From positions 1 through 64,000 of the forward strand of contig JAFSTN010000040.1 of the NCBI GenBank assembly GCA_017450485.1: a stretch of DNA of 64,000 nt, written 5' to 3'. Positions 8,754 to 17,152 of the stretch are shown here, piece by piece. The position numbers and the translations under genes were made by a program. Within the stretch, counting starts at the first letter, position 1; each line of letters opens with the position of its first letter. A model generated the notes under the pieces. That model did no database searches and had not been told where the DNA came from. It saw nothing but the letters and a program-made list of their open reading frames with translations. This DNA comes from Lachnospiraceae bacterium (lineage in GTDB: Bacteria; Bacillota; Clostridia; Lachnospirales; Lachnospiraceae).

Positions 8754-9077
8754 TCACTTCATGAATGCTTTCATGGGATTAACGTCCCTGGCGGCATTCA
8801 TGATATCATCCATATTTTCGGTCAGATAAGCGAGGATTTCCTCGGTTTCCTCATCGGTATAACCGTTTACTGAGAGGATTTCCCCTTCGGGCATTCTGAT
8901 CTCGGCATGAGATGAATCCGTTTCGATCATTACGCATACAGACCTTTTGTCCCCTCTGTGCAGGATACCGGACACCGACATCCTGGTATCGGAGGTGATC
9001 GGAGAGGTCTGTATTGTTTTTTTATCTGCTCCCTCTGAGGGAGTTTTTTCTTTCGGAGCAGGTATATCGAAGTTCAT
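8754..9077 (-). CDS. small acidic protein of unknown function
   Basis: This product of 107 residues is not recognised. It has a low-complexity N-terminus rich in Lys, Pro and Thr (KEKTPSEGADKKT). A compact domain follows from about residue 33, with alternating beta-like and acidic helical segments (EETEEILAYLTENMDDIM). There is no signal peptide or membrane helix. A good minus-strand promoter (9114-9142) and an AGAGG site upstream of the ATG support it as a real gene. It is divergent from the M3 peptidase and convergent with putP. Confidence 0.6.
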   Translation of the reverse strand: MNFDIPAPKEKTPSEGADKKTIQTSPITSDTRMSVSGILHRGDKRSVCVMIETDSSHAEIRMPEGEILSVNGYTDEETEEILAYLTENMDDIMNAARDVNPMKAFMK

Positions 9078-9113
9078 AATCTCTTGCCTCTGAGTATTAT
9101 TGAAGATAAAATG

Positions 9114-9142
9114 ATTCTATATGTATTACCGGCTTTTGACAA
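9114..9142 (-). promoter_or_regulatory. promoter of the small minus-strand gene
   Basis: On the minus strand TTGTCA (9137-9142), a 17-nt spacer and TAGAAT (9114-9119) point toward the gene ending at 8754. Confidence 0.5.
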
Positions 9143-9160
9143 GCTGTTACGGAGACAGAC

Positions 9161-11071
9161 ATGAACAGAAAAATTCGAACTATCATACAGATGATGCTGA
9201 CCGTGATGATGCTGACTGCCGTTGTATTCTCAACGACGGATACCGCGCATGCGGAAGGCAGCACGGGGAATTATTACAATATCGAAAACGAGTACCACGC
9301 CGATGTCAACTTCTCGGATATGGAGATACAGTGGGTCGATGAGGACGCCGTGGCCGCTTTTCTCGATCAGTATGAGAAGGACGTGGAGGACGGGAACGAG
9401 GATGCTGTCGTGAGCGGATATGACAAAATGATCGCTCTTCTGGATCATGTATCCACTCAGTATACATTGAACGATATCAGACATAACCGTGATATCAACA
9501 ATGAAGAGTATGCCGAACTGAGTGACAGGATGCTGGAATTTGCAAATGACATGAGCGACAGGGCACTGCAGCTGATCAGGGAAGCGCTTAAGTCGGATGC
9601 CGGAGATGCACTCAAGGCGCATATAGATAACGAGTATCTGGTGGAGGATCTGCTGGAGTACGAGGATATGACTGATGAGGAGAAACAGCTTGATCTGGAA
9701 TATCAGAAGCTTACACAGGAGTATGAGAAGATCCTGATATCCGATACTCACGTGGAGGTTGACGGTAAGGACTGGAATCTTGATAAGCTCATGAACGACT
9801 ATTCGCTGGACCGGGACGGATACAGACGGATCGTTACAGAGATATACAAAGCCCGTAACGGACAGATGGCACCGATATATGATGAAATAGTGCATAACCG
9901 TAACAGGATAGCCGAGATCCGGGGATATGACAATTACGCCGATTATGTATACGAGCTGACGTTTAACAGAGACTATACCCCTGAGGATGTACAGATCATA
10001 TACTCCGGAGTACAGGAATATATAGTTCCCCTCAGTGAAGAACTGTCTCTGAAGGAAGAATACAATTTCAAACTCACGAACCTGAATCTGACGGCAGATG
10101 AGAGGATGGACCGGGTTGAGCCCGTTATAGAACGCATCCATCCGGATCTGCGTTATGCCTGGGATTATATGAGGAATCACGGCCTTTATGATATGGATAC
10201 ATCACCTACCAAGATGGAGACGGGATATACCGTTTCACTGTATACTTACGGCGTCCCTTTCATATTTGATCAGCCTTACGGCAACTGGAATGATATAGAG
10301 ACTGTGATCCATGAGTTCGGACACTATAACGAGATGTTCCACAATGAAGACATGCATGCGCTTACCAGCGTGCATAATACGGATGTCAGTGAGATACAGT
10401 CTCAGGGTCTCGAGCTTCTGTGTCTGGATTATGCGGATGAGATATACGGCAGCGGATGCAGGGAAGCGGTTGTCAATCAGGTCCTCGGTAATATGATCGA
10501 TGCTATCATATCAGGGTGTATCTACGATGAGTTCCAGTATCGTGCTTTTACGTATGACGGTGAGCTGACTGCGGATGTTTTGAACGAAATGTTCTGTGAG
10601 ATCTCCAATAAATACGGGAATGATTATACTACCGAAAGCGCTGAAGTATATTACTGGCCTGAGATCAATCACACTTTTGAACAGCCGATGTATTATATTT
10701 CCTACTGCACAAGCGCACTGGCCGCACTGGATATCCTGGCCATGTCGGAGCATGACAGGGATGCCGCGATCGACTGCTATATGAACCTGACCACGTATCA
10801 CGGAGAGATCCCGTTCAGGGAGACGCTTGCGGATGTGGGACTTCCGGATATATTCGAGGATGGTGTGATAGAGGATATAAGCATAGCCGTCAGAGAGTAT
10901 GCCGGTATCACTCCCGCTTCGCAGGTTCTGAAGATGATAAAGGATCCCGTGGTGATCGTGATCGCAGTCATACTGCTGGTGGCAGTGATCGTGATCATAG
11001 CGGTCAGGATCTCCACGAGAGCAGAGAGAAAAGCAGGAAAGCAGAAATCTAATCAGATGCAAATGCAGTAA
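9161..11071 (+). CDS. secreted membrane-anchored M3 family oligopeptidase
   Basis: This zinc peptidase of the oligoendopeptidase F/M3 type has 636 residues. It begins with a signal peptide (basic MNRK, hydrophobic core to about residue 27, AHA cleavage-like site near 31). The catalytic motif HEFGH at 384-388 gives His384, Glu385 and His388, with Glu411 a candidate third zinc ligand. A transmembrane helix near residues 600-620 (VIVIAVILLVAVIVIIAV) precedes a basic Lys/Arg tail. The layout suggests an extracytoplasmic catalytic domain tethered by its C-terminus. Most M3 enzymes are cytoplasmic, so this placement is notable. Peptides from the medium are the likely substrates. Confidence 0.85.
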   Translation: MNRKIRTIIQMMLTVMMLTAVVFSTTDTAHAEGSTGNYYNIENEYHADVNFSDMEIQWVDEDAVAAFLDQYEKDVEDGNEDAVVSGYDKMIALLDHVSTQYTLNDIRHNRDINNEEYAELSDRMLEFANDMSDRALQLIREALKSDAGDALKAHIDNEYLVEDLLEYEDMTDEEKQLDLEYQKLTQEYEKILISDTHVEVDGKDWNLDKLMNDYSLDRDGYRRIVTEIYKARNGQMAPIYDEIVHNRNRIAEIRGYDNYADYVYELTFNRDYTPEDVQIIYSGVQEYIVPLSEELSLKEEYNFKLTNLNLTADERMDRVEPVIERIHPDLRYAWDYMRNHGLYDMDTSPTKMETGYTVSLYTYGVPFIFDQPYGNWNDIETVIHEFGHYNEMFHNEDMHALTSVHNTDVSEIQSQGLELLCLDYADEIYGSGCREAVVNQVLGNMIDAIISGCIYDEFQYRAFTYDGELTADVLNEMFCEISNKYGNDYTTESAEVYYWPEINHTFEQPMYYISYCTSALAALDILAMSEHDRDAAIDCYMNLTTYHGEIPFRETLADVGLPDIFEDGVIEDISIAVREYAGITPASQVLKMIKDPVVIVIAVILLVAVIVIIAVRISTRAERKAGKQKSNQMQMQ

Positions 11072-11126
11072 ATATAGGTTATACTTATAATGTTACACTA
11101 CTTTTCAGATTGACCGGGGGGACTAC

Positions 11127-12086
11127 ATGGGATTTTTCGCGAAGAAAGAAACTGAAGCAGCAGAGACAGAGTTTAATGCAAGGGCAGAGGAGGAAGCAGC
11201 TCGCGCAGCGCGCAATAAGTCCGAGAGAGACAGCATTTTCGGATCCATGCGTGAGAATATTGATACGGCTAACGAGTTCTCCAACATGGCATCTTCGGAG
11301 ATGAGGGACCTGGAGTCTTCGATGAACCGGGTTTCCGATCAGGCAGCGGCGGTTAATTCGGATGTAAAGGCAGTCGGAGATCATGTCATAGAACTTGCGC
11401 AGGCATCGGAGGATCTCTTAAGCTACGCATCGCAGATGAGCCTGCGTGCGGATGAGATGAAGTCGAATGCCGAGAAGAACATGCAGAACACATCCGATGT
11501 GATGGGGGAGATACTGGTCGAGCTCAACAACTCCATCGAAGAGTCAAAGAGCGTGGAACAGGTCAATGTCCTGACCAAAGAGATACTGGCCATATCCAGC
11601 AAGACCAACCTGCTTGCACTCAATGCTTCCATAGAGGCGGCGCGTGCGGGTGAAGCCGGCAGAGGTTTCGCAGTGGTTGCGGATGAGATCAGAGAGCTGG
11701 CCGATCATTCCAGAGTGGCCGCCAATGATATACAGAATGTCAACAGCATGGTGGTCAAGGCTGTAAGCGGACTCATAGAGAGCTCCGACAATATGGTCAA
11801 GTATGTAAATGAAAGCGTTATGCCCGACTACGAGGGCTTCGTGGCATCGGGTCAGCAGTACAGTTCGGATGCATCCTACATCAATGAGATAGTCACGGAA
11901 GTAAGTCATATGGCAGTAGAGCTTCGTACCCTGGTCAAGAGCATCACGGCTGAGGTGGCCGAGATAGCCGAGACGGTTGAAGCGAGCACGGAGGAAGTCA
12001 GCGGATCGGCTGAGCATATCCGTGAGCTGTCGGGCCAGATAGATTCCCTGGTCACAAATATGGACCGTATCACCAAATATCTTTAA
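11127..12086 (+). CDS. soluble methyl-accepting chemotaxis-type protein
   Basis: This 319-residue protein is nearly all predicted coiled coil and ends in a chemoreceptor signalling domain. The hairpin tip is recognisable near residues 155-190 (SSKTNLLALNASIEAARAGE, then GRGFAVVADEIRELA), the surface that contacts CheA and CheW. There are no transmembrane helices and no recognisable ligand-binding domain in the first 90 residues, so it would be a cytoplasmic receptor or an adaptor in receptor arrays. A GGGGGG-like site precedes the ATG. It sits 18 nt upstream of malQ, possibly co-transcribed. Flagellar genes are present at the right end of the window. Confidence 0.9.
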   Translation: MGFFAKKETEAAETEFNARAEEEAARAARNKSERDSIFGSMRENIDTANEFSNMASSEMRDLESSMNRVSDQAAAVNSDVKAVGDHVIELAQASEDLLSYASQMSLRADEMKSNAEKNMQNTSDVMGEILVELNNSIEESKSVEQVNVLTKEILAISSKTNLLALNASIEAARAGEAGRGFAVVADEIRELADHSRVAANDIQNVNSMVVKAVSGLIESSDNMVKYVNESVMPDYEGFVASGQQYSSDASYINEIVTEVSHMAVELRTLVKSITAEVAEIAETVEASTEEVSGSAEHIRELSGQIDSLVTNMDRITKYL

Positions 12087-12104
12087 TTTCCGAGGTTATG
12101 CCAA

Positions 12105-13595
12105 ATGAGACGCAGCGGTATTCTTATGCCCATAACCGCCTTTCCGTCAGCGTACGGGATAGGTTCTTTTTCAAAAGAAGCATATGCTTTTGTAGACTTT
12201 CTGGCTCGAGCCGAGCAGTCACTGTGGCAGATACTGCCGCTTGGCCCCACCGGATACGGAGATTCTCCCTATCAGTCTTTCTCGACTTTTGCGGGTAATC
12301 CGTATTTCATAGATCCCGATGAGCTGGTCGCGAGAGGCTGGCTGACTCACAAGGAGTGTGCGGCAACGTACTCCGGAGCGGATGATGCCCCTGTAGATTA
12401 TGAGCATATATACAATACCCGTTTCAAACTTCTGCGTAAGGCATATGAGAAGAGCGGGATCGCATCCGATCCGGACTATAAGAACTATATAAAGGCAAAT
12501 GCTTTCTGGCTTGATGATTATGCACTCTACATGGCGGTGAAGAACTCGTTCGGAGGCTCGAGCTGGATAGAGTGGGATGAGGACATCAGGCTCCGCAGTA
12601 AGAAAGCTGTGGCCGAGTATACCGGTAAGTATGCCGATGAGATCGGCTTCTATAAGTTCCAGCAGTATATGTTCTCGGTTCAGTGGAATAAGCTGAAGGA
12701 CTACGCCAATGAACGCGGCATAAAGATAGTGGGTGATATTCCGATATATGTGGCTTTTGATTCCGCAGATACCTGGTCGCATCCCGAGCTTTTCCAGCTG
12801 GATGAGGACAATCGTCCCATAGGTGTGGCAGGTTGTCCGCCCGATGCTTTCTCGGCTACCGGGCAGCTGTGGGGCAATGCCCTGTATAAATGGGACTATC
12901 ATAAAAAGACCGGTTATAAATGGTGGATACAGAGATTTGAATACTGTTACAGACTGTATGATGTGATCCGCATAGATCATTTCAGAGGCTTCGACGAGTA
13001 TTATTCCATACCGTACGGTGATCCGACCGCGGAGTTCGGCCACTGGGAGAAGGGCCCCGGATATGATATCTTCAAGGCTATGAAGGATGCGCTCGGCAAG
13101 AGAGAAGTCATAGCCGAGGATCTGGGTTTCCTTACGGATACCGTTCTCAAGCTTGTTAAGAAGACGGGTTATCCCGGCATGAAGGTCCTGCTTTTTGCAT
13201 TTGATCACAGAGAGCCCAGCGATTATCTGCCGCACGCCTATACATCCAACAGCGTGGTATATACCGGTACTCATGACAACGATACCGTTGAGGGCTGGAT
13301 CCGTTCCGCATCCCCGCGTGATGTGAGATTCGCGATGAAGTATCTGGGAGTGAAGAGGCGATCACAGATACGGGAAGCTCTGATCAGGGCAGCGCATTCA
13401 TGCGTAGCCGATACATGTATCATACCCATGCAGGATTATCTGGGGCTCGACAACACGGCACGTATCAATATGCCGTCTACCGTGGGCGGTAACTGGGTAT
13501 GGCGCATGTCACCGGATGCATTGACCGATGAGCTGAGCGATGCGATCAGGGACATTACCATTCTGTACGGACGATCCGAGAAAACAGCGAGATAA
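12105..13595 (+). CDS. malQ: 4-alpha-glucanotransferase (amylomaltase)
   Basis: This cytoplasmic GH77 enzyme transfers maltosyl and longer glucan units in maltodextrin and glycogen metabolism. The 496-residue protein shows the N-terminal GILMPITAFPSAYGIG and WQILPLGPTGYGDSPYQSFS. Nucleophile Asp291 is in IRIDHFRG, acid/base Glu338 is in VIAEDLG, and the third acidic residue is in THDNDT. Length and motif order match bacterial MalQ. The ATG at 12105 is the first in frame that leaves the standard N-terminus intact, with CGAGG upstream. No other maltose genes are adjacent. Confidence 0.96.
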   Translation: MRRSGILMPITAFPSAYGIGSFSKEAYAFVDFLARAEQSLWQILPLGPTGYGDSPYQSFSTFAGNPYFIDPDELVARGWLTHKECAATYSGADDAPVDYEHIYNTRFKLLRKAYEKSGIASDPDYKNYIKANAFWLDDYALYMAVKNSFGGSSWIEWDEDIRLRSKKAVAEYTGKYADEIGFYKFQQYMFSVQWNKLKDYANERGIKIVGDIPIYVAFDSADTWSHPELFQLDEDNRPIGVAGCPPDAFSATGQLWGNALYKWDYHKKTGYKWWIQRFEYCYRLYDVIRIDHFRGFDEYYSIPYGDPTAEFGHWEKGPGYDIFKAMKDALGKREVIAEDLGFLTDTVLKLVKKTGYPGMKVLLFAFDHREPSDYLPHAYTSNSVVYTGTHDNDTVEGWIRSASPRDVRFAMKYLGVKRRSQIREALIRAAHSCVADTCIIPMQDYLGLDNTARINMPSTVGGNWVWRMSPDALTDELSDAIRDITILYGRSEKTAR

Positions 13596-13642
13596 AATAG
13601 ATTGATAGCCGGAACCGTACGGCGCGCCGGCGGGAGTTGTAT

Positions 13643-14356
13643 ATGAAAGCATTGGTTACCGGGGCATCCCGGGGTATAGGACAGGCTATTGCGGAAGCCC
13701 TGGCACGTGAGGGATACGATCTGTATCTGACGTGTGACAGGACTTTTGATTTATTGCGACAGGTGGCTGACGGTATCTCATCGGCTTATGCCGTGAATGT
13801 TACCCCCATAGAAGCGGACATGTCGGATGAGACGGCCGTGGATACTCTGTTTGAGCAGATAGGCGGACTCGATCTGCTGGTCAATAATGCGGGTATCTCA
13901 TATATAGGTCTGCTTCAGGATATGAGCCTTGATGAGTGGAGGCGTATCCAGAGCGTGAATCTTGATTCCGTTTTTCTGACATGCAGAGCTGCACTGAAGT
14001 TTATGATACCGGAGCAAAGAGGCCGGATCATCAATATATCATCGATATGGGGAGAGACCGGAGCGTCGATGGAGGTGGCATATTCCGCGTCCAAGGGTGG
14101 ATTGAACGCTTTTACCAAAGCTCTGGCCAAAGAAGTGGCAACAAGCAATATACAGGTTAATGCCATCGCCTGTGGTGTGATCGACACCGAAATGAACAGA
14201 CATTTGAGCACCGAAGAAATGGCATGTATCATAGAGAACATTCCCGCAGACAGACTGGGACTCCCTTCCGAGGTAGCCGCTCTGGCGGTTTCTCTGGCAG
14301 GCGCACCCGCGTATCTGACGGGACAGGTGATCACAATTGACGGAGGTTTTACATGA
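13643..14356 (+). CDS. SDR-family 3-oxoacyl-ACP reductase-like oxidoreductase
   Basis: This NAD(P)H-dependent short-chain dehydrogenase has 237 residues. It carries TGASRGIG at residues 7-14 for cofactor binding, NNAG, a catalytic Ser in NISSIWGE, and Tyr147/Lys151 in YSASKG. It resembles FabG, but no other fatty-acid genes are near, so the substrate is open. The ATG at 13643 follows CGGGAG at good spacing; a TTG two codons upstream is less likely. Its last four bases overlap the start of the thioredoxin-reductase-like gene (ATGA), implying coupled translation. Confidence 0.85.
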   Translation: MKALVTGASRGIGQAIAEALAREGYDLYLTCDRTFDLLRQVADGISSAYAVNVTPIEADMSDETAVDTLFEQIGGLDLLVNNAGISYIGLLQDMSLDEWRRIQSVNLDSVFLTCRAALKFMIPEQRGRIINISSIWGETGASMEVAYSASKGGLNAFTKALAKEVATSNIQVNAIACGVIDTEMNRHLSTEEMACIIENIPADRLGLPSEVAALAVSLAGAPAYLTGQVITIDGGFT

Positions 14357-15273
14357 ACGAGATCAGAGATATGTTGATAATAGGTTCGGGTCCTGCGGGA
14401 CTCGGGTGTGCGCTGTATGCGGCGAGAGCAGGTATCGATGCTCTGGTCGTGGAGAAAAATCCGCTCCCCGGCGGTCAGATCGTAAATACCACTGAAGTGG
14501 ACAATTATCTCGGTCTGCCCGGTATAGGCGGGTTTGAGATGGGAGATACATTTCGCAGGCATGCCGAGAAGATGGGTGCTGAGTTTGCAGAGGATGAGAT
14601 CTCATCTGTCCGTGCTGAGGACGGCATATATATAGTAAGCGGAGCTAAGGCGGAGTATAAGACCAAAACCGTGGTATTCGCCATGGGTGCACACAGATCG
14701 AAACTGGGTATCCCCGGTGAGGAAGAGTTTACCGGACGGGGCGTGTCATATTGCGCGACATGTGACGGGGCTTTTTTCCGCAACAAGGATACCGTCGTAA
14801 TAGGCGGCGGCGACGTGGCGGTCGAGGATGCCGTATATCTGGCAGGGCTATGCTCACACGTGACGCTGGTCCACAGAAGAGACGAGCTCAGAGCAGCCAA
14901 ATCCGTTCAGGACGCTCTCTTCGCAAAAGAAAACGTGACCGTTGCCTGGAACAGCATCCCGGATGAGGTAACAGGTGACGGAGTTGTCAAATCACTGAAC
15001 ATACATAATAAAGAAACCGGAGAGAAGAGCGAAGTGCCTGCATCGGGTGTGTTCATAGCGGTAGGCATGAAGCCCGATTCGGATCTCGCCGAGGGTGTAT
15101 GCGATCTGGATGAAAAAGGCTATATCATCGCAGGTGAAGATTGCCGCACATCCGCACCGGGCGTCTATGCTGTGGGGGATGTCAGGACCAAGACGCTGCG
15201 CCAGGTCATCACCGCAGTGGCGGATGGGGCATGTGCCGTGACAAGCGCGGAAGCGTACCTTAGAGAGCACTGA
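14353..15273 (+). CDS. trxB: thioredoxin reductase-like FAD oxidoreductase
   Basis: This FAD- and NADPH-dependent disulphide reductase has 306 residues, typical of low-molecular-weight TrxB. It has the FAD-binding GSGPAGLG at residues 12-19, the redox motif CATC (Cys134, Cys137) and an NADPH-binding GGGDVAVEDA. HRRDELRAAK is the Arg pattern that selects NADPH. The C-terminal AVGDV box closes the FAD site. It overlaps the upstream SDR gene by 4 nt. No thioredoxin gene is adjacent, so the protein partner is uncertain, and a ferredoxin-linked or AhpF-like role is possible. Confidence 0.85.
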   Translation: MNEIRDMLIIGSGPAGLGCALYAARAGIDALVVEKNPLPGGQIVNTTEVDNYLGLPGIGGFEMGDTFRRHAEKMGAEFAEDEISSVRAEDGIYIVSGAKAEYKTKTVVFAMGAHRSKLGIPGEEEFTGRGVSYCATCDGAFFRNKDTVVIGGGDVAVEDAVYLAGLCSHVTLVHRRDELRAAKSVQDALFAKENVTVAWNSIPDEVTGDGVVKSLNIHNKETGEKSEVPASGVFIAVGMKPDSDLAEGVCDLDEKGYIIAGEDCRTSAPGVYAVGDVRTKTLRQVITAVADGACAVTSAEAYLREH

Positions 15274-15316
15274 TATGCGGACTGTGGTGGACAGTTTACA
15301 TAATCAAGCTACAGTG

Positions 15317-15345
15317 TTGACAAATGTGAATGAAGATGTTACATT
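15317..15345 (+). promoter_or_regulatory. promoter of the NlpC/P60 gene
   Basis: TTGACA at 15317-15322, a 17-nt spacer and TACATT at 15340-15345. The leader that follows is AT-rich and about 48 nt long. Confidence 0.6.
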
Positions 15346-15399
15346 TACTATTGTGCGTAACAAAATTGTAACAATTCATTTAACATTTGTAAGGATTTT

Positions 15400-16761
15400 A
15401 TGAAGAAAAAAATAATCAAGATAGCAGCATATGTGATGGCGGGAGCGCTTACGGTTTCATCCGCAACAATAGATGCTCAGGCTTCCAGATCCACCAAGGA
15501 TGTGCTTCCTTCTACCGGTATAGGCTTTACGATGGGTACCAATGTGAAGTCACTCTCCGAACTCCAGCAGGAGTCCGATCAGAGCAGTGCAACTGCCGAA
15601 GCGGAAACTACCACAGAGAATGTACTCGGTGATATCAGATCCGAGAGCAGCCTGGTAGGCATGTCGGAAGAGTCACAGGAAACATCGGCTCTTGTTGATG
15701 CGAGCCCGATGTCAGCTGTTGCGGAAGCGGAAACTGCAGAGGTTAAGAACACATCCGGCAAGGTTATCCAGGATACGATCATCGTATCAAAAGGTTATAC
15801 CGATGACCTGAAGGCTGCATCGGGTACCGAGGATGATGAGGATGAAGGTTTTGAGAATCTGGTCATCGCTCAGGTTACCAATTATGTCAATGTCAGAGAT
15901 CTGCCGAGTGAGGAAGGCGAGATAGTCGGTAAACTCTATAACAATTCGGTGGGTAATTTCATAGAAGAGGAAGACGGCTGGTACAAGATCTCATCCGGAT
16001 CCGTAGAGGGATATGTAAAGGGTGAGTTCTGTGTGACGGGTGATGATGCCGTAGAACTGGCACGTAAGGTTGGAACCCGTATAGCTACCGTAAATACCAC
16101 TACACTGTATGTAAGGGAAGAAGCCACTACCGAGAGTTCGGTCATCGGTATGGTGCCTATTGAGGACGAACTGATCGTTGTAGAAGAGCTTGACGGATGG
16201 GTCAAGGTAAACATAGAGGAAGGTGACGGATACGTTTCAACCGACTATGTGGATCTTTCAACCGAGTTCGTTAAGGCTGAGTCCAAAGCCGAAGAGGAAG
16301 CCAGACTTGCGAAGGAAGAGGCAGAACGTAAGGCAGCTCAGAAGGCAGCAGCTTCCAGAAGCTCTTCAAGTGGCAGCAAGTATGTCGATACCGGCAATTA
16401 TGCTCCTGCAGGCAGCGGTACCGGACAGAACGTTATCAACTTCGCTATGCAGTTCGTAGGAAATCCGTATGTATACGGCGGAACCTCACTGACCAACGGA
16501 TGTGACTGCTCGGGATTCGTAATGAGCGTATACAATAACTTCGGTGTAAGCCTGCCTCATTCATCGGCAGCTGACAGAAATGTGGGTGCTACGGTCGGAT
16601 CACTCGAAGAAGCTCAGCCCGGCGATATCATCTGCTACTCAGGTCACGTAGCCCTGTACGCAGGTAACGGACAGATAGTACATGCTTCCACTTCGAGAAC
16701 CGGTATTATCGTATCCAGCGCAAGCTACCGTTCGATCCTTTCCATCAGAAGAATATTCTAA
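15400..16761 (+). CDS. secreted SH3-domain NlpC/P60 cell-wall hydrolase
   Basis: This is a predicted exported peptidoglycan endopeptidase of 453 residues. A basic signal peptide (MKKKIIK, hydrophobic stretch to about residue 27, DAQAS cleavage-like site) precedes an acidic Ser/Thr-rich linker. Two SH3b repeats (about residues 158-210 and 223-285) should bind the wall. An Ala/Lys/Glu helix follows, then the C-terminal NlpC/P60 domain with Cys370 in CDCSGF and His416 in SGHVALYAG as the catalytic pair. It likely cuts peptide stems during growth or separation. Its own promoter and terminator flank it, so it is a single-gene unit. Confidence 0.93.
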   Translation: MKKKIIKIAAYVMAGALTVSSATIDAQASRSTKDVLPSTGIGFTMGTNVKSLSELQQESDQSSATAEAETTTENVLGDIRSESSLVGMSEESQETSALVDASPMSAVAEAETAEVKNTSGKVIQDTIIVSKGYTDDLKAASGTEDDEDEGFENLVIAQVTNYVNVRDLPSEEGEIVGKLYNNSVGNFIEEEDGWYKISSGSVEGYVKGEFCVTGDDAVELARKVGTRIATVNTTTLYVREEATTESSVIGMVPIEDELIVVEELDGWVKVNIEEGDGYVSTDYVDLSTEFVKAESKAEEEARLAKEEAERKAAQKAAASRSSSSGSKYVDTGNYAPAGSGTGQNVINFAMQFVGNPYVYGGTSLTNGCDCSGFVMSVYNNFGVSLPHSSAADRNVGATVGSLEEAQPGDIICYSGHVALYAGNGQIVHASTSRTGIIVSSASYRSILSIRRIF

Positions 16762-16776
16762 TCAGATTTCTTTCAG

Positions 16777-16805
16777 GGCGCAGCCGAAAACGGCTGCGCC
16801 TTTTG
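16777..16805 (+). terminator. Rho-independent terminator of the NlpC/P60 gene
   Basis: GGCGCAGCCG at 16777-16786 pairs perfectly with CGGCTGCGCC at 16791-16800 around an AAAA loop and runs into TTTTG. Confidence 0.9.
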
Positions 16806-16809
16806 TATA

Positions 16810-16935
16810 TTATTCACAAAGGTATATGTGACCTTAAAATGTGACATATTATGAAATAGTATAAGTTATCCACAATCACGGTAACGCATTTATGGGAAAA
16901 GCCACTTATACACGAAGTTATCCACATTATCCACC
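16810..16935 (+). promoter_or_regulatory. DnaA-box cluster
   Basis: Exact matches to the DnaA-box consensus TTATNCACA are at 16810-16818 (TTATTCACA), 16866-16874 (TTATCCACA) and 16918-16926 (TTATCCACA). One-mismatch sites lie at 16906-16914 (TTATACACG) and 16927-16935 (TTATCCACC). All point the same way. No dnaA, dnaN or rpmH gene is near and no strand switch occurs here, so a titration or regulatory cluster is more likely than the chromosomal origin. Confidence 0.65.
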
Positions 16936-16938
16936 GAA

Positions 16939-16958
16939 ATGTGAAACATGTTTCACAT
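16939..16958. promoter_or_regulatory. perfect 20-bp palindrome
   Basis: ATGTGAAACATGTTTCACAT is a perfect palindrome just 3 bp after the last DnaA-box-like site. Its half-sites GTGAAACA and TGTTTCAC are those of the ParB site parS, but in the opposite order, so it is not a standard parS. A dimeric repressor operator is a plausible reading. Confidence 0.6.
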
Positions 16959-17071
16959 CGTTTTATGGAAACTATCGAACACACGTTCTTGTGAATTATC
17001 ACGAAAATTTTTCTTATTTTTGTTATCCCCTTGACTTATGAATGTTCAAAAATTAGCCCCATTTTGCCCTG

Positions 17072-17086
17072 AATTGTCTGAAAATC
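17072..17086 (+). promoter_or_regulatory. CodY-box-like site upstream of hpf
   Basis: AATTGTCTGAAAATC matches the published CodY consensus AATTTTCWGAAAATT at 13 of 15 positions. It ends 37 bp before the -35 box of the hpf promoter. CodY is encoded at 56075-56863. Confidence 0.45.
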
Positions 17087-17123
17087 AGGTTCAACGTTTA
17101 ATTCGATCCTTACTTTACGTCAG

Positions 17124-17152
17124 TTGGAAATAACCATCGCATGTGGTATTAT
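17124..17152 (+). promoter_or_regulatory. promoter of hpf
   Basis: TTGGAA at 17124-17129, a 17-nt spacer and TATTAT at 17147-17152. Confidence 0.55.

Larger units (their letters stand above)
16806..17123. other. AT-rich gene-free regulatory region before hpf
   Basis: No coding region is supported between the NlpC/P60 terminator and the hpf promoter. The stretch contains a cluster of DnaA-box-like 9-mers, a perfect 20-bp palindrome and a CodY-box-like site, listed separately. The remainder is AT-rich with A/T tracts near 17004-17022. Confidence 0.7.

Noticed and set aside
12219-13274. Long minus-strand frame opposite malQ
   Set aside because: The malQ frame has full catalytic motifs; the opposite frame shows no family features.
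16939-16958. Standard parS site
   Set aside because: The half-sites are in reversed order relative to the parS consensus, so it is reported only as a palindrome.
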